Positions 1 to 8,724 of a stretch of DNA of 38,026 nt are shown here, in pieces. The first letter of the stretch is position 1; the number at the start of each line of letters is the position of its first letter. Where the stretch lies: NCBI GenBank assembly GCA_027019465.1, contig JALUWM010000116.1:1-38026 (forward strand). The letters run 5' to 3'. The notes beneath the pieces were generated by a model that did not search any database, had not been told where the DNA came from, and worked only from the letters and a program-made list of their open reading frames with translations. Source of the stretch: Campylobacterales bacterium. Lineage in GTDB: Bacteria > Campylobacterota > Campylobacteria > Campylobacterales > Nautiliaceae. The position numbers were made by a program, and so were the translations under genes.

Positions 1-997
1 CTTCAATAGAATTTATTTTTGTATTTAATAATTTTTCTATATATTTTAAATCTTTCTTTAATTTTTTTTCATTTTGAGTTGCAACATAATTTTTGATGCT
101 ATCTAAAATAAGTTCTCTTAAAAACTCTGGGATTTCATTTGTTTTTAAATTATCTGTTTTTGAATCAAGTCTTTTTATTTTATCCACAAAAGTATAAAAA
201 TTATTAACTAAAAATTCAAGTTTATCAAATGAAATATTCTCTTTTGATTCTTCATCAATTGTTTTCAAAATAATCGCAAGATTTGAAAGTCTTAAATTTA
301 ATGAAGCACCTTTTAGTGAATGAGAAATTTTATGCATTGCTTCATAATCTTTGGCTTTTATTGCATTATAAAAAGCGTTTTTATTTGTTTCTATCTGACT
401 CATAAGATCGCTATATAATTCTTTAATGGTTTCAATATCCATTTCAAAATCATTAGCTGCTTTTTCTAAATCTTCTAATATCAGTTTTTTTGCTTTTTCA
501 TTATTTAAAGAGAGTATTTTTTCTATTTCTTCAAATTCATCGTCAAAAATAATTGAAATTTCTTTAGGCTCTTCTTCAATTTCTAAAGGCACTGGCTGAA
601 TTGTTTGAGAGAGTGGTTCTGGGGGTAACTCTTTTGTCGGGTTAATCTCAAATGAGTGTTCTAAAGAAGGAACTTCTATAACTTCTTGTTCTTTTTTTTG
701 TGTTTCTTCGGATGAGAGTGGTTTTATTTGTGTGGAAAAAATATTTTCTAAAGAAATTTCATTATTTTCGGTTTTTGTTTCTAATTCATAAATATGTAAA
801 TCATCTATGCTTATAACAGGTATCTCTTTTACATCAAAATTTTTATTTTCTATTGTGATTTGAGTCTGTTGGAGGCTGCTTAGTGCTAAATCAAGCTGAG
901 AAATTTTTTCACTTATATCTGTTAATGAGCAATTCAAAATCTGTAAAAGTTTTTTATCCACCGCTGTTATCTGGTTGTTTTGAAAAATTATTATCAT
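1..997 (-). CDS. Hpt-domain phosphotransfer protein, C-terminus cut by window edge
   Basis: The minus strand stays open from an ATG at 997 to the left edge, giving about 332 residues with no stop. The N-terminal ~170 residues are acidic and rich in Glu, Pro and Ser, probably a flexible linker. The segment around residues 170-290 is helical and contains HSLKGAS with its His at residue 226, the phospho-accepting motif of Hpt domains. No histidine-kinase ATPase domain is visible in the part present, but one could lie beyond the edge. The ATG overlaps the stop of the upstream PAS gene in an ATGA, so the two are probably translationally coupled. The Hpt call comes from this one motif and its helical setting; the pathway partner is unknown. 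It could be a stand-alone phosphorelay protein or the N-terminal part of a CheA-like hybrid. Confidence 0.7.
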   Translation of the reverse strand, partial: MIIIFQNNQITAVDKKLLQILNCSLTDISEKISQLDLALSSLQQTQITIENKNFDVKEIPVISIDDLHIYELETKTENNEISLENIFSTQIKPLSSEETQKKEQEVIEVPSLEHSFEINPTKELPPEPLSQTIQPVPLEIEEEPKEISIIFDDEFEEIEKILSLNNEKAKKLILEDLEKAANDFEMDIETIKELYSDLMSQIETNKNAFYNAIKAKDYEAMHKISHSLKGASLNLRLSNLAIILKTIDEESKENISFDKLEFLVNNFYTFVDKIKRLDSKTDNLKTNEIPEFLRELILDSIKNYVATQNEKKLKKDLKYIEKLLNTKINSIE

Positions 998-1425
998 TTT
1001 TCTTCCTTCTGTGTAAGTTCTTTATATAACTTTTCGTATTTTTCCTTATCTTTTTCAGAAACCGGTTTTCTGGCACTTATATATCCAACTTTATTTCCGT
1101 TTTCATCAAACATAGGCTGAATTGTAGCTTCTACCCAGTAATATTTCCCGTCTTTTCTTAAATTTTTTACAAAGCCTCTCCATTGCTCATTTTTTTCAAT
1201 AGTTTCCCATAATTTTTTAAAAGCCGCTTTTGGCATATCAGGGTGTCTTACTAGATTGTGAGGTTTTCCTACTAATTCTGATTTGTCATATCCAGCAAGT
1301 TTACAAAATGCTGAATTAACAAATGTAATTATACCTTTTAAATCGGTTTTACTTATAATCGGTCTGCCGACCACTCCTACCTCTTCAAAGGTGACTTCTT
1401 CATTTAGAGGCACTATTTTTGGCAT
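994..1425 (-). CDS. PAS-domain sensor protein, Aer/CetB-like
   Basis: This 143-residue protein is essentially one PAS domain. The segment HNLVRHPDMPKAAFKKLW (about residues 56-73) is typical of the redox or oxygen-sensing PAS domains of Aer and of Campylobacter CetB, which bind FAD. The C-terminus is charged and helical. There is no membrane segment or methyl-accepting domain, so like CetB it would need a partner to signal. The next gene, overlapping by ATGA, encodes an Hpt protein, which is a plausible partner. AAAGGA lies 7 bases before the ATG. The PAS call is secure; the ligand and energy-taxis role are inferred from family resemblance. Confidence 0.8.
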   Translation of the reverse strand: MPKIVPLNEEVTFEEVGVVGRPIISKTDLKGIITFVNSAFCKLAGYDKSELVGKPHNLVRHPDMPKAAFKKLWETIEKNEQWRGFVKNLRKDGKYYWVEATIQPMFDENGNKVGYISARKPVSEKDKEKYEKLYKELTQKEEK

Positions 1426-1486
1426 TTTTTCGTCCTTTATTACATTAAGATTAAAGCACTTCTTTGCAATTTTACCTAAATTTTAG

Positions 1487-1492
1487 TAAAAT
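1487..1492 (+). promoter_or_regulatory. Candidate sigma-70 -10 element for the rplI run
   Basis: TAAAAT lies 20 bases before the rplI start, in the 87-base gap between the divergent PAS gene and rplI. No clear -35 is visible, which is usual in Campylobacterota. The leader would be about 15 bases and carries AAAAGG before the ATG. In such AT-rich DNA a -10-like hexamer alone is weak evidence. Confidence 0.35.
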
Positions 1493-1512
1493 TCAAATAA
1501 AAAAGGTAATTT

Positions 1513-1953
1513 ATGAAAATTTTATTAATAAAAGATGTAAAAGGTTTAGGAAAAGCTGGAGAAATTAAAAACGCAAAAGATGGATATGCAAGAAATTTTT
1601 TAATTCCAAAAGGTTTTGCAAAAACTGCTACAAAAGAGGTAATTGAAGAGTGGCAAAAAGAAGAGGCTAAAAGAAAAGCCCAAATGGAAGCTGAAATTAA
1701 TGAATTTGGCGAAATTAAAAAAACAATGGAAAACACTAAATTTGTTATTAAACATAAATTAGGGGCAAACGGCCAGCTAATAGGCTCTGTTACAAATAAG
1801 GAAATAGCAAATATGCTAAATGAAAAAGGTTTTGATATAGATAAAAAACATATAGCTCATACTACAATAAAAGCGCCCGGAAGCTATGAAATTGATGTAA
1901 AATTAGGGCATGGAATAAGTGCAAAATTAAATCTTGAAGTAGAAGGTGAATAA
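1513..1953 (+). CDS. rplI: 50S ribosomal protein L9
   Basis: The 146-residue product begins [18 protein letters not shown] and continues with [13 protein letters not shown] (residues 25-37), the hallmark of the L9 N-terminal domain that binds 23S rRNA at the base of the L1 stalk. A central Lys/Glu-rich helix and a C-terminal domain follow, and the length is normal for the family. AAAAGG precedes the ATG. The stop codon shares one base with the hslV start, and rplI heads a run of co-directional genes reaching to holA at 13815. Confidence 0.97.
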   Translation: MKILLIKDVKGLGKAGEIKNAKDGYARNFLIPKGFAKTATKEVIEEWQKEEAKRKAQMEAEINEFGEIKKTMENTKFVIKHKLGANGQLIGSVTNKEIANMLNEKGFDIDKKHIAHTTIKAPGSYEIDVKLGHGISAKLNLEVEGE

Positions 1954-2501
1954 TGGCAAATATTCATTTAGAAGCTACAACTATACTTGGATATAAAAAA
2001 GACGGAGTAGCAGTTATAGGTGGAGATGGACAGGTTACGTTCGGTAATTCTGTTTTAAAAGGGAATGCAAAAAAAGTAAGAACACTTTATAATGGGAAAG
2101 TTTTATCTGGATTTGCAGGAAGTACGGCTGATGCTTTTATTTTATTTGATATGTTTGAAAAACATCTTCAAAACAGAAAAGGGGATTTACTTAAATCAGT
2201 TGTTGATTTTGCAAAAGAGTGGAGAAGAGATAAATATTTAAGAAGACTTGAAGCTATGATGATTGTTTTAAATACAAAACATATTTTTATTCTCTCAGGT
2301 AACGGGGATGTTGTTGAACCCGAAGATGGAAAATTAGCGGCTATTGGAAGCGGTGGAAATTTTGCTATTTCAGCGGCAAGAGCATTGGATAGGCACGCTG
2401 AATTAGAGCCTGAAAAACTTGTAAGAGAATCTCTTCAAATAGCAGGGGAGCTTTGCATATATACAAATACGAATATTACACTTTTAAGTTTAAAGGACTA
2501 A
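1953..2501 (+). CDS. hslV: ATP-dependent protease peptidase subunit HslV
   Basis: HslV is the proteasome-beta-like peptidase that partners the HslU ATPase; twelve subunits form two stacked rings in the cytoplasm. The 182-residue product has [10 protein letters not shown] (about residues 23-32), FAGSTADAF and IGSGGNFA, all typical of HslV. In E. coli the catalytic Thr directly follows the initiator Met. Here the matching Thr-Thr-Ile starts at residue 9 (EATTILGY), so an 8-residue propeptide must be removed to expose the nucleophile. As I recall, other Campylobacterota HslV proteins also have a short leader. The gene overlaps rplI by one base and is followed at once by hslU. Confidence 0.96.
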   Translation: MANIHLEATTILGYKKDGVAVIGGDGQVTFGNSVLKGNAKKVRTLYNGKVLSGFAGSTADAFILFDMFEKHLQNRKGDLLKSVVDFAKEWRRDKYLRRLEAMMIVLNTKHIFILSGNGDVVEPEDGKLAAIGSGGNFAISAARALDRHAELEPEKLVRESLQIAGELCIYTNTNITLLSLKD

Positions 2502-2502
2502 A

Positions 2503-3816
2503 ATGAATTTAACTCCAAAAGATATTGTTGCATATTTAGATGAATATGTGGTAGGGCAAAAAAATGCTAAAAAAACAATAGCAATTGCCCTTAGAAACAG
2601 ATACAGAAGATTAAAATTATCAAAAGAGTGGCAGGATGATATTTTGCCAAAAAATATTCTTATGATAGGACCAACAGGGGTTGGTAAAACAGAAATTGCA
2701 AGAAGAATGGCAAAAATGATGAAAGTGCCATTTGTAAAAGTTGAAGCTAGCAAATATACAGAAGTAGGGTTTGTTGGAAGAGATGTTGAGAGTATGATTA
2801 GGGATTTGGTTAATAATGCTATTAATTTAGTAAGAAAAGAGATGCAAGAAAACTCAAAAGAAAAAATTGAAGAAGAAGTTATTAATGAAATTACAAAAAA
2901 ACTTCTTCCTCCTCTTCCAAAAAATGCACCTCAGGCAAAACAAGAAGAGTATCAAAAAACTTTTGAAAAAATGAAAGAGAGAGTAAAAAAAGGAGATGTT
3001 GACCATCTTAAAATCACAATAGAACTTGATGAAGATATGGCTATGGATGACTCTTTGCCGCCTGATATGATAAAAGCACAAGAATCTATTGTAAAAATTA
3101 TAGGGGTATTTAATAAAAATAAAGAAAAAAAAGAAGTTACTGTAAAAGAAGCAAAAGAACTTTTACAAAAACAAGCAGCAGATAAAATTATTAATAAAGA
3201 CGATGTAAAAAAAGAAGCTCTTAAAAGAGCGGCAAACGGAATTATTTTTATTGATGAAATAGATAAAATCGCAGCAACAGGGAATACAAGACAAGATCCA
3301 AGCAAAGAAGGTGTACAAAGAGATTTACTTCCAATAGTGGAAGGCAGCACTGTTAATACGAAACATGGTTATATTAATACGGATCATATTTTGTTTATTG
3401 CAGCTGGAGCTTTTCATGTAAGTAAACCTAGTGATTTGATTCCAGAGCTTCAGGGTAGATTTCCTTTAAGGGTTGAACTTAACTCTTTGGATGAGGAAGC
3501 GTTATATAAAATTTTAACAACTCCAAAACACTCTTTAATTAAACAGTATCAAAAACTTCTTGAAGTTGAAAAAGTTGAGTTGGTTTTTGAAGAAGAAGCT
3601 TTAAGAGAAATTGCAAGATTTGCATTTTTAGCAAATGAAAAAACAGAAGATATAGGTGCAAGAAGACTTCATACTGTTATAGAAAAAGTATTAGAGGACA
3701 TTAATTTTAATGCAGATGAATATCTTGGAAGTGATTTTGTAATTACAAAATCTTATGTAAATGAAAAATTGGACGATATAGTAGAAAATGAAGAAATAAC
3801 AAAATATATTTTATAA
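2503..3816 (+). CDS. hslU: HslUV unfoldase ATPase subunit HslU
   Basis: This 437-residue AAA+ protein unfolds substrates and threads them into HslV. Walker A is GPTGVGKT at residues 56-63, Walker B is IIFIDEID near residues 247-254, and the pore loop reads GFVG at 89-92, where many homologues have GYVG. A charged helical insertion (I domain) spans about 110-235. The C-terminal residues KYIL match the family's conserved Ile-Leu tail that docks into HslV pockets. An AAAGGA site overlaps the end of hslV, with one base between the two genes. All the catalytic motifs I looked for are present. Confidence 0.97.
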   Translation: MNLTPKDIVAYLDEYVVGQKNAKKTIAIALRNRYRRLKLSKEWQDDILPKNILMIGPTGVGKTEIARRMAKMMKVPFVKVEASKYTEVGFVGRDVESMIRDLVNNAINLVRKEMQENSKEKIEEEVINEITKKLLPPLPKNAPQAKQEEYQKTFEKMKERVKKGDVDHLKITIELDEDMAMDDSLPPDMIKAQESIVKIIGVFNKNKEKKEVTVKEAKELLQKQAADKIINKDDVKKEALKRAANGIIFIDEIDKIAATGNTRQDPSKEGVQRDLLPIVEGSTVNTKHGYINTDHILFIAAGAFHVSKPSDLIPELQGRFPLRVELNSLDEEALYKILTTPKHSLIKQYQKLLEVEKVELVFEEEALREIARFAFLANEKTEDIGARRLHTVIEKVLEDINFNADEYLGSDFVITKSYVNEKLDDIVENEEITKYIL

Positions 3817-3857
3817 AAAAGACAGGGAATAGAAAAAGGAAAAGAAGGTAAAAAATA

Positions 3858-4739
3858 ATGATAAAAAGCGGTTTTGTAGGAATTTTAGGTAAACCAAATG
3901 CCGGGAAATCAACACTTCTTAATTGGCTTTTAGGAGAGAAAATAGCTCTTGTTTCTCCTAAAGCAAATGCCAGTAGAAAAAGAGTAAATGCTATAGTTAT
4001 GCATAATGATAACCAAATAATCCTGCTTGATACTCCAGGGCTTCACGAAAAAGAAAAACTATTAAATAAATTTATGTTAAAAGAGGCACTAAAAGCATTA
4101 AGTGATAGTGATTTGGTTTTATTTTTAGCAGATGTAAAAGATAATTTAGATGGATATAAATGGTTTTTAGAACTTAATAAAAAAAATATTCCTCATATTG
4201 TTGTTTTAACTAAAACAGATTTAGTAAATAAAGAGGAAGTAGAGAAAAGAATAAAAGAATATAAAAATTTAGGCAAAGCTTTAGATGTTATTGCGATTAG
4301 TGCTGTTAGTGGAGAAGGAAAAGAAGAGTTGCTTGATACTATAGTTAAGTATTTACCAGAACATCCTTACTATTATGACCCTGAAATTATTTCTACAGAA
4401 AATATAAAAGATATTTATAAAGAGTTAATTCGTGAAGCTCTTTTTGAAAAATTAGGTGATGAACTCCCATATGAAACAGATATTATAATAGATAAAATAG
4501 AAGAATACGATAGTTTAGATAAAATTTATGCTACAATTATAGTCGAAAGAACTTCCCCAAAAGGGATGATTATAGGAAAAAAAGGTAAAAAAATAAAAGA
4601 GATAGGTATATATGCTAGAAAACTTTTAGAAGAATTTAGTTCTAAAAAAATTTATTTAGAGCTTTTTGTAAAAGTTGTTCCTCATTGGAGTAAAAATAAA
4701 AAAATATTAAAAGAAATAGGTTATGAATTTAAAGATTAA
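3858..4739 (+). CDS. era: GTPase Era, 30S subunit assembly factor
   Basis: Era binds the 3' end of 16S rRNA and aids small-subunit maturation. The 293-residue protein has G1 GKPNAGKS (11-18), G3 DTPG (58-61), G4 TKTD (118-121) and a G5-like ISAVSG near 147. A C-terminal KH domain carries the GKKG loop at 240-243. Length and domain order are standard. A 41-base purine-rich gap separates it from hslU. Its last 17 bases overlap the next gene, which ties this housekeeping gene to the pilus-like block downstream. Confidence 0.96.
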   Translation: MIKSGFVGILGKPNAGKSTLLNWLLGEKIALVSPKANASRKRVNAIVMHNDNQIILLDTPGLHEKEKLLNKFMLKEALKALSDSDLVLFLADVKDNLDGYKWFLELNKKNIPHIVVLTKTDLVNKEEVEKRIKEYKNLGKALDVIAISAVSGEGKEELLDTIVKYLPEHPYYYDPEIISTENIKDIYKELIREALFEKLGDELPYETDIIIDKIEEYDSLDKIYATIIVERTSPKGMIIGKKGKKIKEIGIYARKLLEEFSSKKIYLELFVKVVPHWSKNKKILKEIGYEFKD

Positions 4740-6279
4740 AAAATTTGATTTTGGATTTTTAAACAATAGGTATAATTATGATTATAATAAAGTCATAGGT
4801 GTTAAAAATAAAGAACGTTATATACTATATAATGATAAAAAACTTCTTAGAATTTATCGGGAAAATTTAAAATCTCAAGCTCTTTTATCAAGTTATGTTC
4901 CAATAGAAGATGCTATTTTTTATAATTTCACTATAGAAAGTACTGTTTTAGAAAAAATAGATTTAGAGGCTTTTATTGAAACAAAAGTTTATGAAGAAGC
5001 AGGTCTTTCAGAAACCGAAAAATATATTATAAAATATAAAATTATTGATAAATTAAACAATGAAAAAGAAATTTTAATTCAAACAGTTATTGTTCCTGAA
5101 AATTATATAAAAAGTAGTTATGATTATATTTTAAAAGAAGCTGGATATATAGATTATATTTCTTTTCCGGCTTTTGCTTATAAAACACTTTATGATGAGA
5201 ATATTTTACAAAAAGCAGATGATGTTTTTGTTGTGGTTTTATTTGATAAAATATTTTTTACTTTTTATTCAGAAGGAGAGCTTTTATATATAAATACAAT
5301 AAGTGATGGACTTAATAAAATTTATGATAGATTAGAAGAGTTAAAAATTAAAAATTTTGATAAAAATTTATTTCAAAAACTTCTTTCTAAAAAAGGATTT
5401 CTAAAAGAGAAATATTTTAATAAAGAAAATATTATATATAAAACTATTGCTGAAGAATTCCAAAAAAGAATATATCTTATAAACGAACAAATTCTTAATG
5501 TTATTGAGAATTATAATATTGATAAAATTGATAGGATTTTTATAACATCAGAATATGGTACTATTCCTGGTATTAATGATTATATTAAAAAAAGTTTAAA
5601 TATAAAATCTTTTGGTTTTGAGTTTTATGAAAAATATAATTTAGATAGACTTTTAGTAGATCCATTTTTATTTTTAGGAATGCTTGAGAGTTCCTATGCT
5701 TATAAAACAAATAATTTAAAATATAATTATTCTTTGTTTTTAAGAAAACCAAAATTTATATATAGAACTTCCGGTATTTTACTTTTATCTACAGTTGCTA
5801 TAACAGCTCTTTTTTCTTCATATCCTTTTTATTTGTATATAAAAGGCTTAAACTTTAAAAAAAGAGCTATAAATACAAAATTAAAACTTAATAAAATAAA
5901 TCTTCAAAAAAATATTTTAAAGAGTAGAATTTTAAGATATAAAAAAGATATAAAATATGTAGAAAAAGACATTAAAAAGAATGAAGAAGCAATCAATAAT
6001 TATGAAAATCTTATAAATAATATTTATAAGTTCAAATTTTCTTATTTACCAAAATCTCAAGAAGTTGTCGATTTGACTATGTTAATGAATAAATATAATA
6101 TTTTTCTTAAAACTATGTCTTATAAAGATGATATTTATTTAATGAATGTTTATAGTTATGATGATGATAAAATAGCAAAATTTATAAATGCTTTGGTAAA
6201 TAGCGGATTTAATGTTTATTTTGATAAGATTATTAAAAAAAATAATAAATATACCACAACTATTAGGATTGAAGAATGA
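4723..6279 (+). CDS. PilM-PilN-type fusion, MshI-like assembly platform protein
   Basis: The 518-residue product combines what are usually two proteins of type IV pilus or type II secretion alignment complexes. Residues 1-340 look like a PilM/GspL-type cytoplasmic actin-like domain, with DVFVVVLFDKIFFTFYSEG resembling the second phosphate-loop half. One membrane helix follows (about 348-372), then a Lys-rich coiled coil (about 375-440) and a small PilN-like periplasmic domain. MshI of MSHA pili and GspL have this fused plan; T4P systems such as Pseudomonas split it into PilM and PilN. The ATG lies inside era (17-base overlap) and the stop overlaps the next start by ATGA. The call rests on topology and gene order more than on sequence motifs. 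Confidence 0.6.
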   Translation: MNLKIKKFDFGFLNNRYNYDYNKVIGVKNKERYILYNDKKLLRIYRENLKSQALLSSYVPIEDAIFYNFTIESTVLEKIDLEAFIETKVYEEAGLSETEKYIIKYKIIDKLNNEKEILIQTVIVPENYIKSSYDYILKEAGYIDYISFPAFAYKTLYDENILQKADDVFVVVLFDKIFFTFYSEGELLYINTISDGLNKIYDRLEELKIKNFDKNLFQKLLSKKGFLKEKYFNKENIIYKTIAEEFQKRIYLINEQILNVIENYNIDKIDRIFITSEYGTIPGINDYIKKSLNIKSFGFEFYEKYNLDRLLVDPFLFLGMLESSYAYKTNNLKYNYSLFLRKPKFIYRTSGILLLSTVAITALFSSYPFYLYIKGLNFKKRAINTKLKLNKINLQKNILKSRILRYKKDIKYVEKDIKKNEEAINNYENLINNIYKFKFSYLPKSQEVVDLTMLMNKYNIFLKTMSYKDDIYLMNVYSYDDDKIAKFINALVNSGFNVYFDKIIKKNNKYTTTIRIEE

Positions 6280-6917
6280 ATATAACTATTTTCGATAAAA
6301 TAGATTCTTATTATGAACTTAAAGGTAAAAAAGAGTTTTATTATACTCTTTTAGCTGTTATTTTAACTGTTGGATTCATTATATTTTATTTTATAACTCC
6401 AAAAGCTTCTGATTTTGCAAATTCAAATGAACAAAAATTTAAACAATTTACACAAAATTTAAATCAAAATATTATGGAACTTAATGGATTTAAGGCTCAA
6501 AACATAAGAATACAAAGAGAATTAAAACAAATGCATACGCAACTTATTACATTAAATAAAAATAGAATGTATTATTCTCAGCTTGTAAATCTGCTCGATT
6601 TTACACATTTTAATAAACAAAAATGGGGTCAATTTGTTAAAAACAGTATAATTGATGCAAAAGCTGGGGGTCTTGAGGTTAAACTTGTAAAAAATTTATA
6701 TGATGAGAATAAAAGTATTCAAAAAAATATTTTATCCAATAAGTTGATTGTTAAAAAAATAAATTTTGCCTTAAATCTTGAAGGTACATATAAAAATTTT
6801 ATTTATTATATGTATAAATACGAAAATATAAAACCTCTTATAAGGGTTAATGATTTTAAAATTATAGCACCAAATAAATATTATATAGAATTCTCTTTGT
6901 ATGGATATAAACTATGA
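6276..6917 (+). CDS. PilO/MshJ-like inner-membrane alignment protein
   Basis: The 213-residue protein has a short cytoplasmic start, one membrane helix at about residues 24-42, a Gln/Asn-rich coiled-coil stretch (about 48-90) and a mixed alpha/beta C-terminal domain. This is the plan of PilO, GspM and MshJ, which dimerise with PilN-type proteins in the periplasm. Primary sequence in this family is poorly conserved, so the assignment leans on topology, size and its place between the PilM-PilN-like protein and the gene before the secretin. It overlaps both neighbours by four bases (ATGA). Confidence 0.55.
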   Translation: MNITIFDKIDSYYELKGKKEFYYTLLAVILTVGFIIFYFITPKASDFANSNEQKFKQFTQNLNQNIMELNGFKAQNIRIQRELKQMHTQLITLNKNRMYYSQLVNLLDFTHFNKQKWGQFVKNSIIDAKAGGLEVKLVKNLYDENKSIQKNILSNKLIVKKINFALNLEGTYKNFIYYMYKYENIKPLIRVNDFKIIAPNKYYIEFSLYGYKL

Positions 6918-7345
6918 AAAAGTTATTATTTTTAATAAGTGTTTTAGTATGCACTCTTTTTGCTGGTAATAATAAATATCTGAATTATACGAGTGAGTTG
7001 GTGCATTATCATTTTGAATTAAAACAATTTAATAAAATAAAAGCTCCTTTTGAGAAAAAAATTATAATAAAAGGGGCTCAAAAAATAAAAGTATTTTCTG
7101 GGCTTGAGAAAAGAATAAATATTAAATTGATATCCGTGTTTAATAAAAGTGCATATGTTTTAATAAATAAATATTTAGGAAATAAATTAATAAAAAGCTA
7201 TAAAAAGTGGGTTAAAAAAGGAGATGTTTTTGAAAAATATTATAAAGTGAAAAAAATTATATTAGATAAAATAATATTAGAATATAAAAGTAAAATTATT
7301 ACAAAAACTATTAATAAAAAAATTCCAGGGATAAAGGAAAATTAA
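6914..7345 (+). CDS. Secreted PilP/MshK-like protein before the secretin
   Basis: This 143-residue protein has a signal peptide (MKKLLFLISVLVCTLFAG) and then a small, very basic beta-rich domain. I do not recognise a strong motif. In T4P, T2SS and MSHA clusters the gene just before the secretin encodes a small periplasmic linker (PilP, GspC, MshK) joining inner-membrane proteins to the secretin. Campylobacter CtsR occupies the same place beside CtsD. That position, the size and the export signal support the call. It overlaps the upstream gene by ATGA and shares one base with the secretin start. Confidence 0.45.
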   Translation: MKKLLFLISVLVCTLFAGNNKYLNYTSELVHYHFELKQFNKIKAPFEKKIIIKGAQKIKVFSGLEKRINIKLISVFNKSAYVLINKYLGNKLIKSYKKWVKKGDVFEKYYKVKKIILDKIILEYKSKIITKTINKKIPGIKEN

Positions 7346-8724
7346 TGAAAAAAATATTGATATTTGTGTTTTTAAGTATTTTTTTGTTTGCAGGAGGATG
7401 TGAAAATAAATTTTTTAGTTATGCAAATAGTATGAATAAACAAGAACGCTTAAGTATAAATTCTTTTTTAAAATTGCTTCTTACTCAAAAGTGTAATATA
7501 AATATTGTTTATAAAGATGATATAGCTAAACAAATAGCAAAAGAAAAAATGCCTTATATACGAATTAAAAATTTTACATTAAATCAAATATTAAATATTA
7601 TTTTAACTCAAAAAAATCTTTTTTATAGATTAAAAAACAATACTATTGAAATAAGTTATTTTAAAACTAAAACATATAAAATTAATTTTATTTCATCTAG
7701 CAGGAGCGGAAGTTCTAATTTAGATTCGTCTGATAATAAAGTGACAAATAATTATAATTTTAATTTTTGGAGTAAATTAAAACAACAAATATCTATTCTT
7801 TTAAAAAGTAATATAAAAATTGATCCTAATTATTCTATGCTAAAATTGAATGATCTTAATACTTTTTCTCCAATTATCAATAAAGATGCAGGATTAGTTG
7901 TTGTTACGGGAACTATGAAACAGTTAAAAGCAGTAGATTCATATGTCTCTAATTTAATGAATAATCTTCAAAAAGAAGTTTTAATAGATGTTCATATTTA
8001 CAGTGTAGAATTGTCTGCTTCTCATCAAACAGGTATTAATTGGGCTCAACTTGCCTTAAGTATAAATAAACAAAATGTTCCTTTAAGAGGTAAATATATA
8101 GGCGGATCTTTATCTGTATTTAATTCCGCTACTTTTAGTATAAATGGACTTTTGAATTTTCTCTCTACAAACGGAAATGTAAATTCTATTTCAAATCCTA
8201 AGATTATGACTCTTAATGATCAAAAGGCAATTATAAGTGTAGGAAGCACTATTTATTATAAATATGCATCTTCTGTAGTAAGTAATCCAAATACACCTCC
8301 TGCCACTCAGTATACAATCGGTTCTAAATTTGTAGGAATAGTCCTTGATATTACACCTCAAATAAGTGACAGTGGTAATATAGTCTTAAGTATACAGCCT
8401 ACAATTAGTGCTTTTAGGAATTTAACCCAGTTAAACAATGCTAATAGAAATATGCCTCCTGATACAAAAGATAATACGATGCTCAGTATTGTAAGACTTA
8501 AAAATAATCAAACTTTGGTTTTAGGAGGATTAATAACAACTGATAGACAATTTGAGGTAAATGGTGTTCCTGTATTAAAAGAAATACCTTTAATAAAATA
8601 TCTTTTTTCTTCTAAAAGTGAAATTACTTCTAAAAAAGAACTTGTATTTGTTATAACACCGCATATTATTAATCTTCATAAACAAACAACATTAAGGGAT
8701 TTAGGCTTTGGTAAAATTCGCTGA
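7345..8724 (+). CDS. Outer-membrane secretin (MshL/PilQ/CtsD family)
   Basis: Secretins form the outer-membrane ring through which pili, secreted proteins or incoming DNA pass. The 459-residue protein starts with a signal peptide; LFAGGC resembles a lipobox, but the residues before the Cys fit it poorly. Residues ~45-110 look like an STN domain. A short N1-like segment (DAGLVVVTGTMKQL, about 180-195) leads into the secretin core, which ends with PVLKEIPLIKYLFSS and ELVFVITPHII, both typical of the family. It is compact compared with PilQ, without AMIN repeats, and closer in plan to MshL. A Ser-rich linker lies near residues 112-130. The final 17 bases overlap the ATPase gene. Confidence 0.88.
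   Translation: MKKILIFVFLSIFLFAGGCENKFFSYANSMNKQERLSINSFLKLLLTQKCNINIVYKDDIAKQIAKEKMPYIRIKNFTLNQILNIILTQKNLFYRLKNNTIEISYFKTKTYKINFISSSRSGSSNLDSSDNKVTNNYNFNFWSKLKQQISILLKSNIKIDPNYSMLKLNDLNTFSPIINKDAGLVVVTGTMKQLKAVDSYVSNLMNNLQKEVLIDVHIYSVELSASHQTGINWAQLALSINKQNVPLRGKYIGGSLSVFNSATFSINGLLNFLSTNGNVNSISNPKIMTLNDQKAIISVGSTIYYKYASSVVSNPNTPPATQYTIGSKFVGIVLDITPQISDSGNIVLSIQPTISAFRNLTQLNNANRNMPPDTKDNTMLSIVRLKNNQTLVLGGLITTDRQFEVNGVPVLKEIPLIKYLFSSKSEITSKKELVFVITPHIINLHKQTTLRDLGFGKIR

Noticed and set aside
2952-3350. A 132-codon minus-strand frame inside hslU
   Set aside because: It lies fully antisense to the charged insertion and Walker B region of hslU and is Ser/Ile/Phe-rich, as expected for the complement of Lys/Glu/Asp-rich codons.
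7345-7410. Lipoprotein signal at the start of the secretin (LFAGGC)
   Set aside because: A Gly at -2 and Ala at -3 fit the lipobox poorly, and cleavage after LFA by ordinary signal peptidase is at least as likely. Not called as a lipoprotein.
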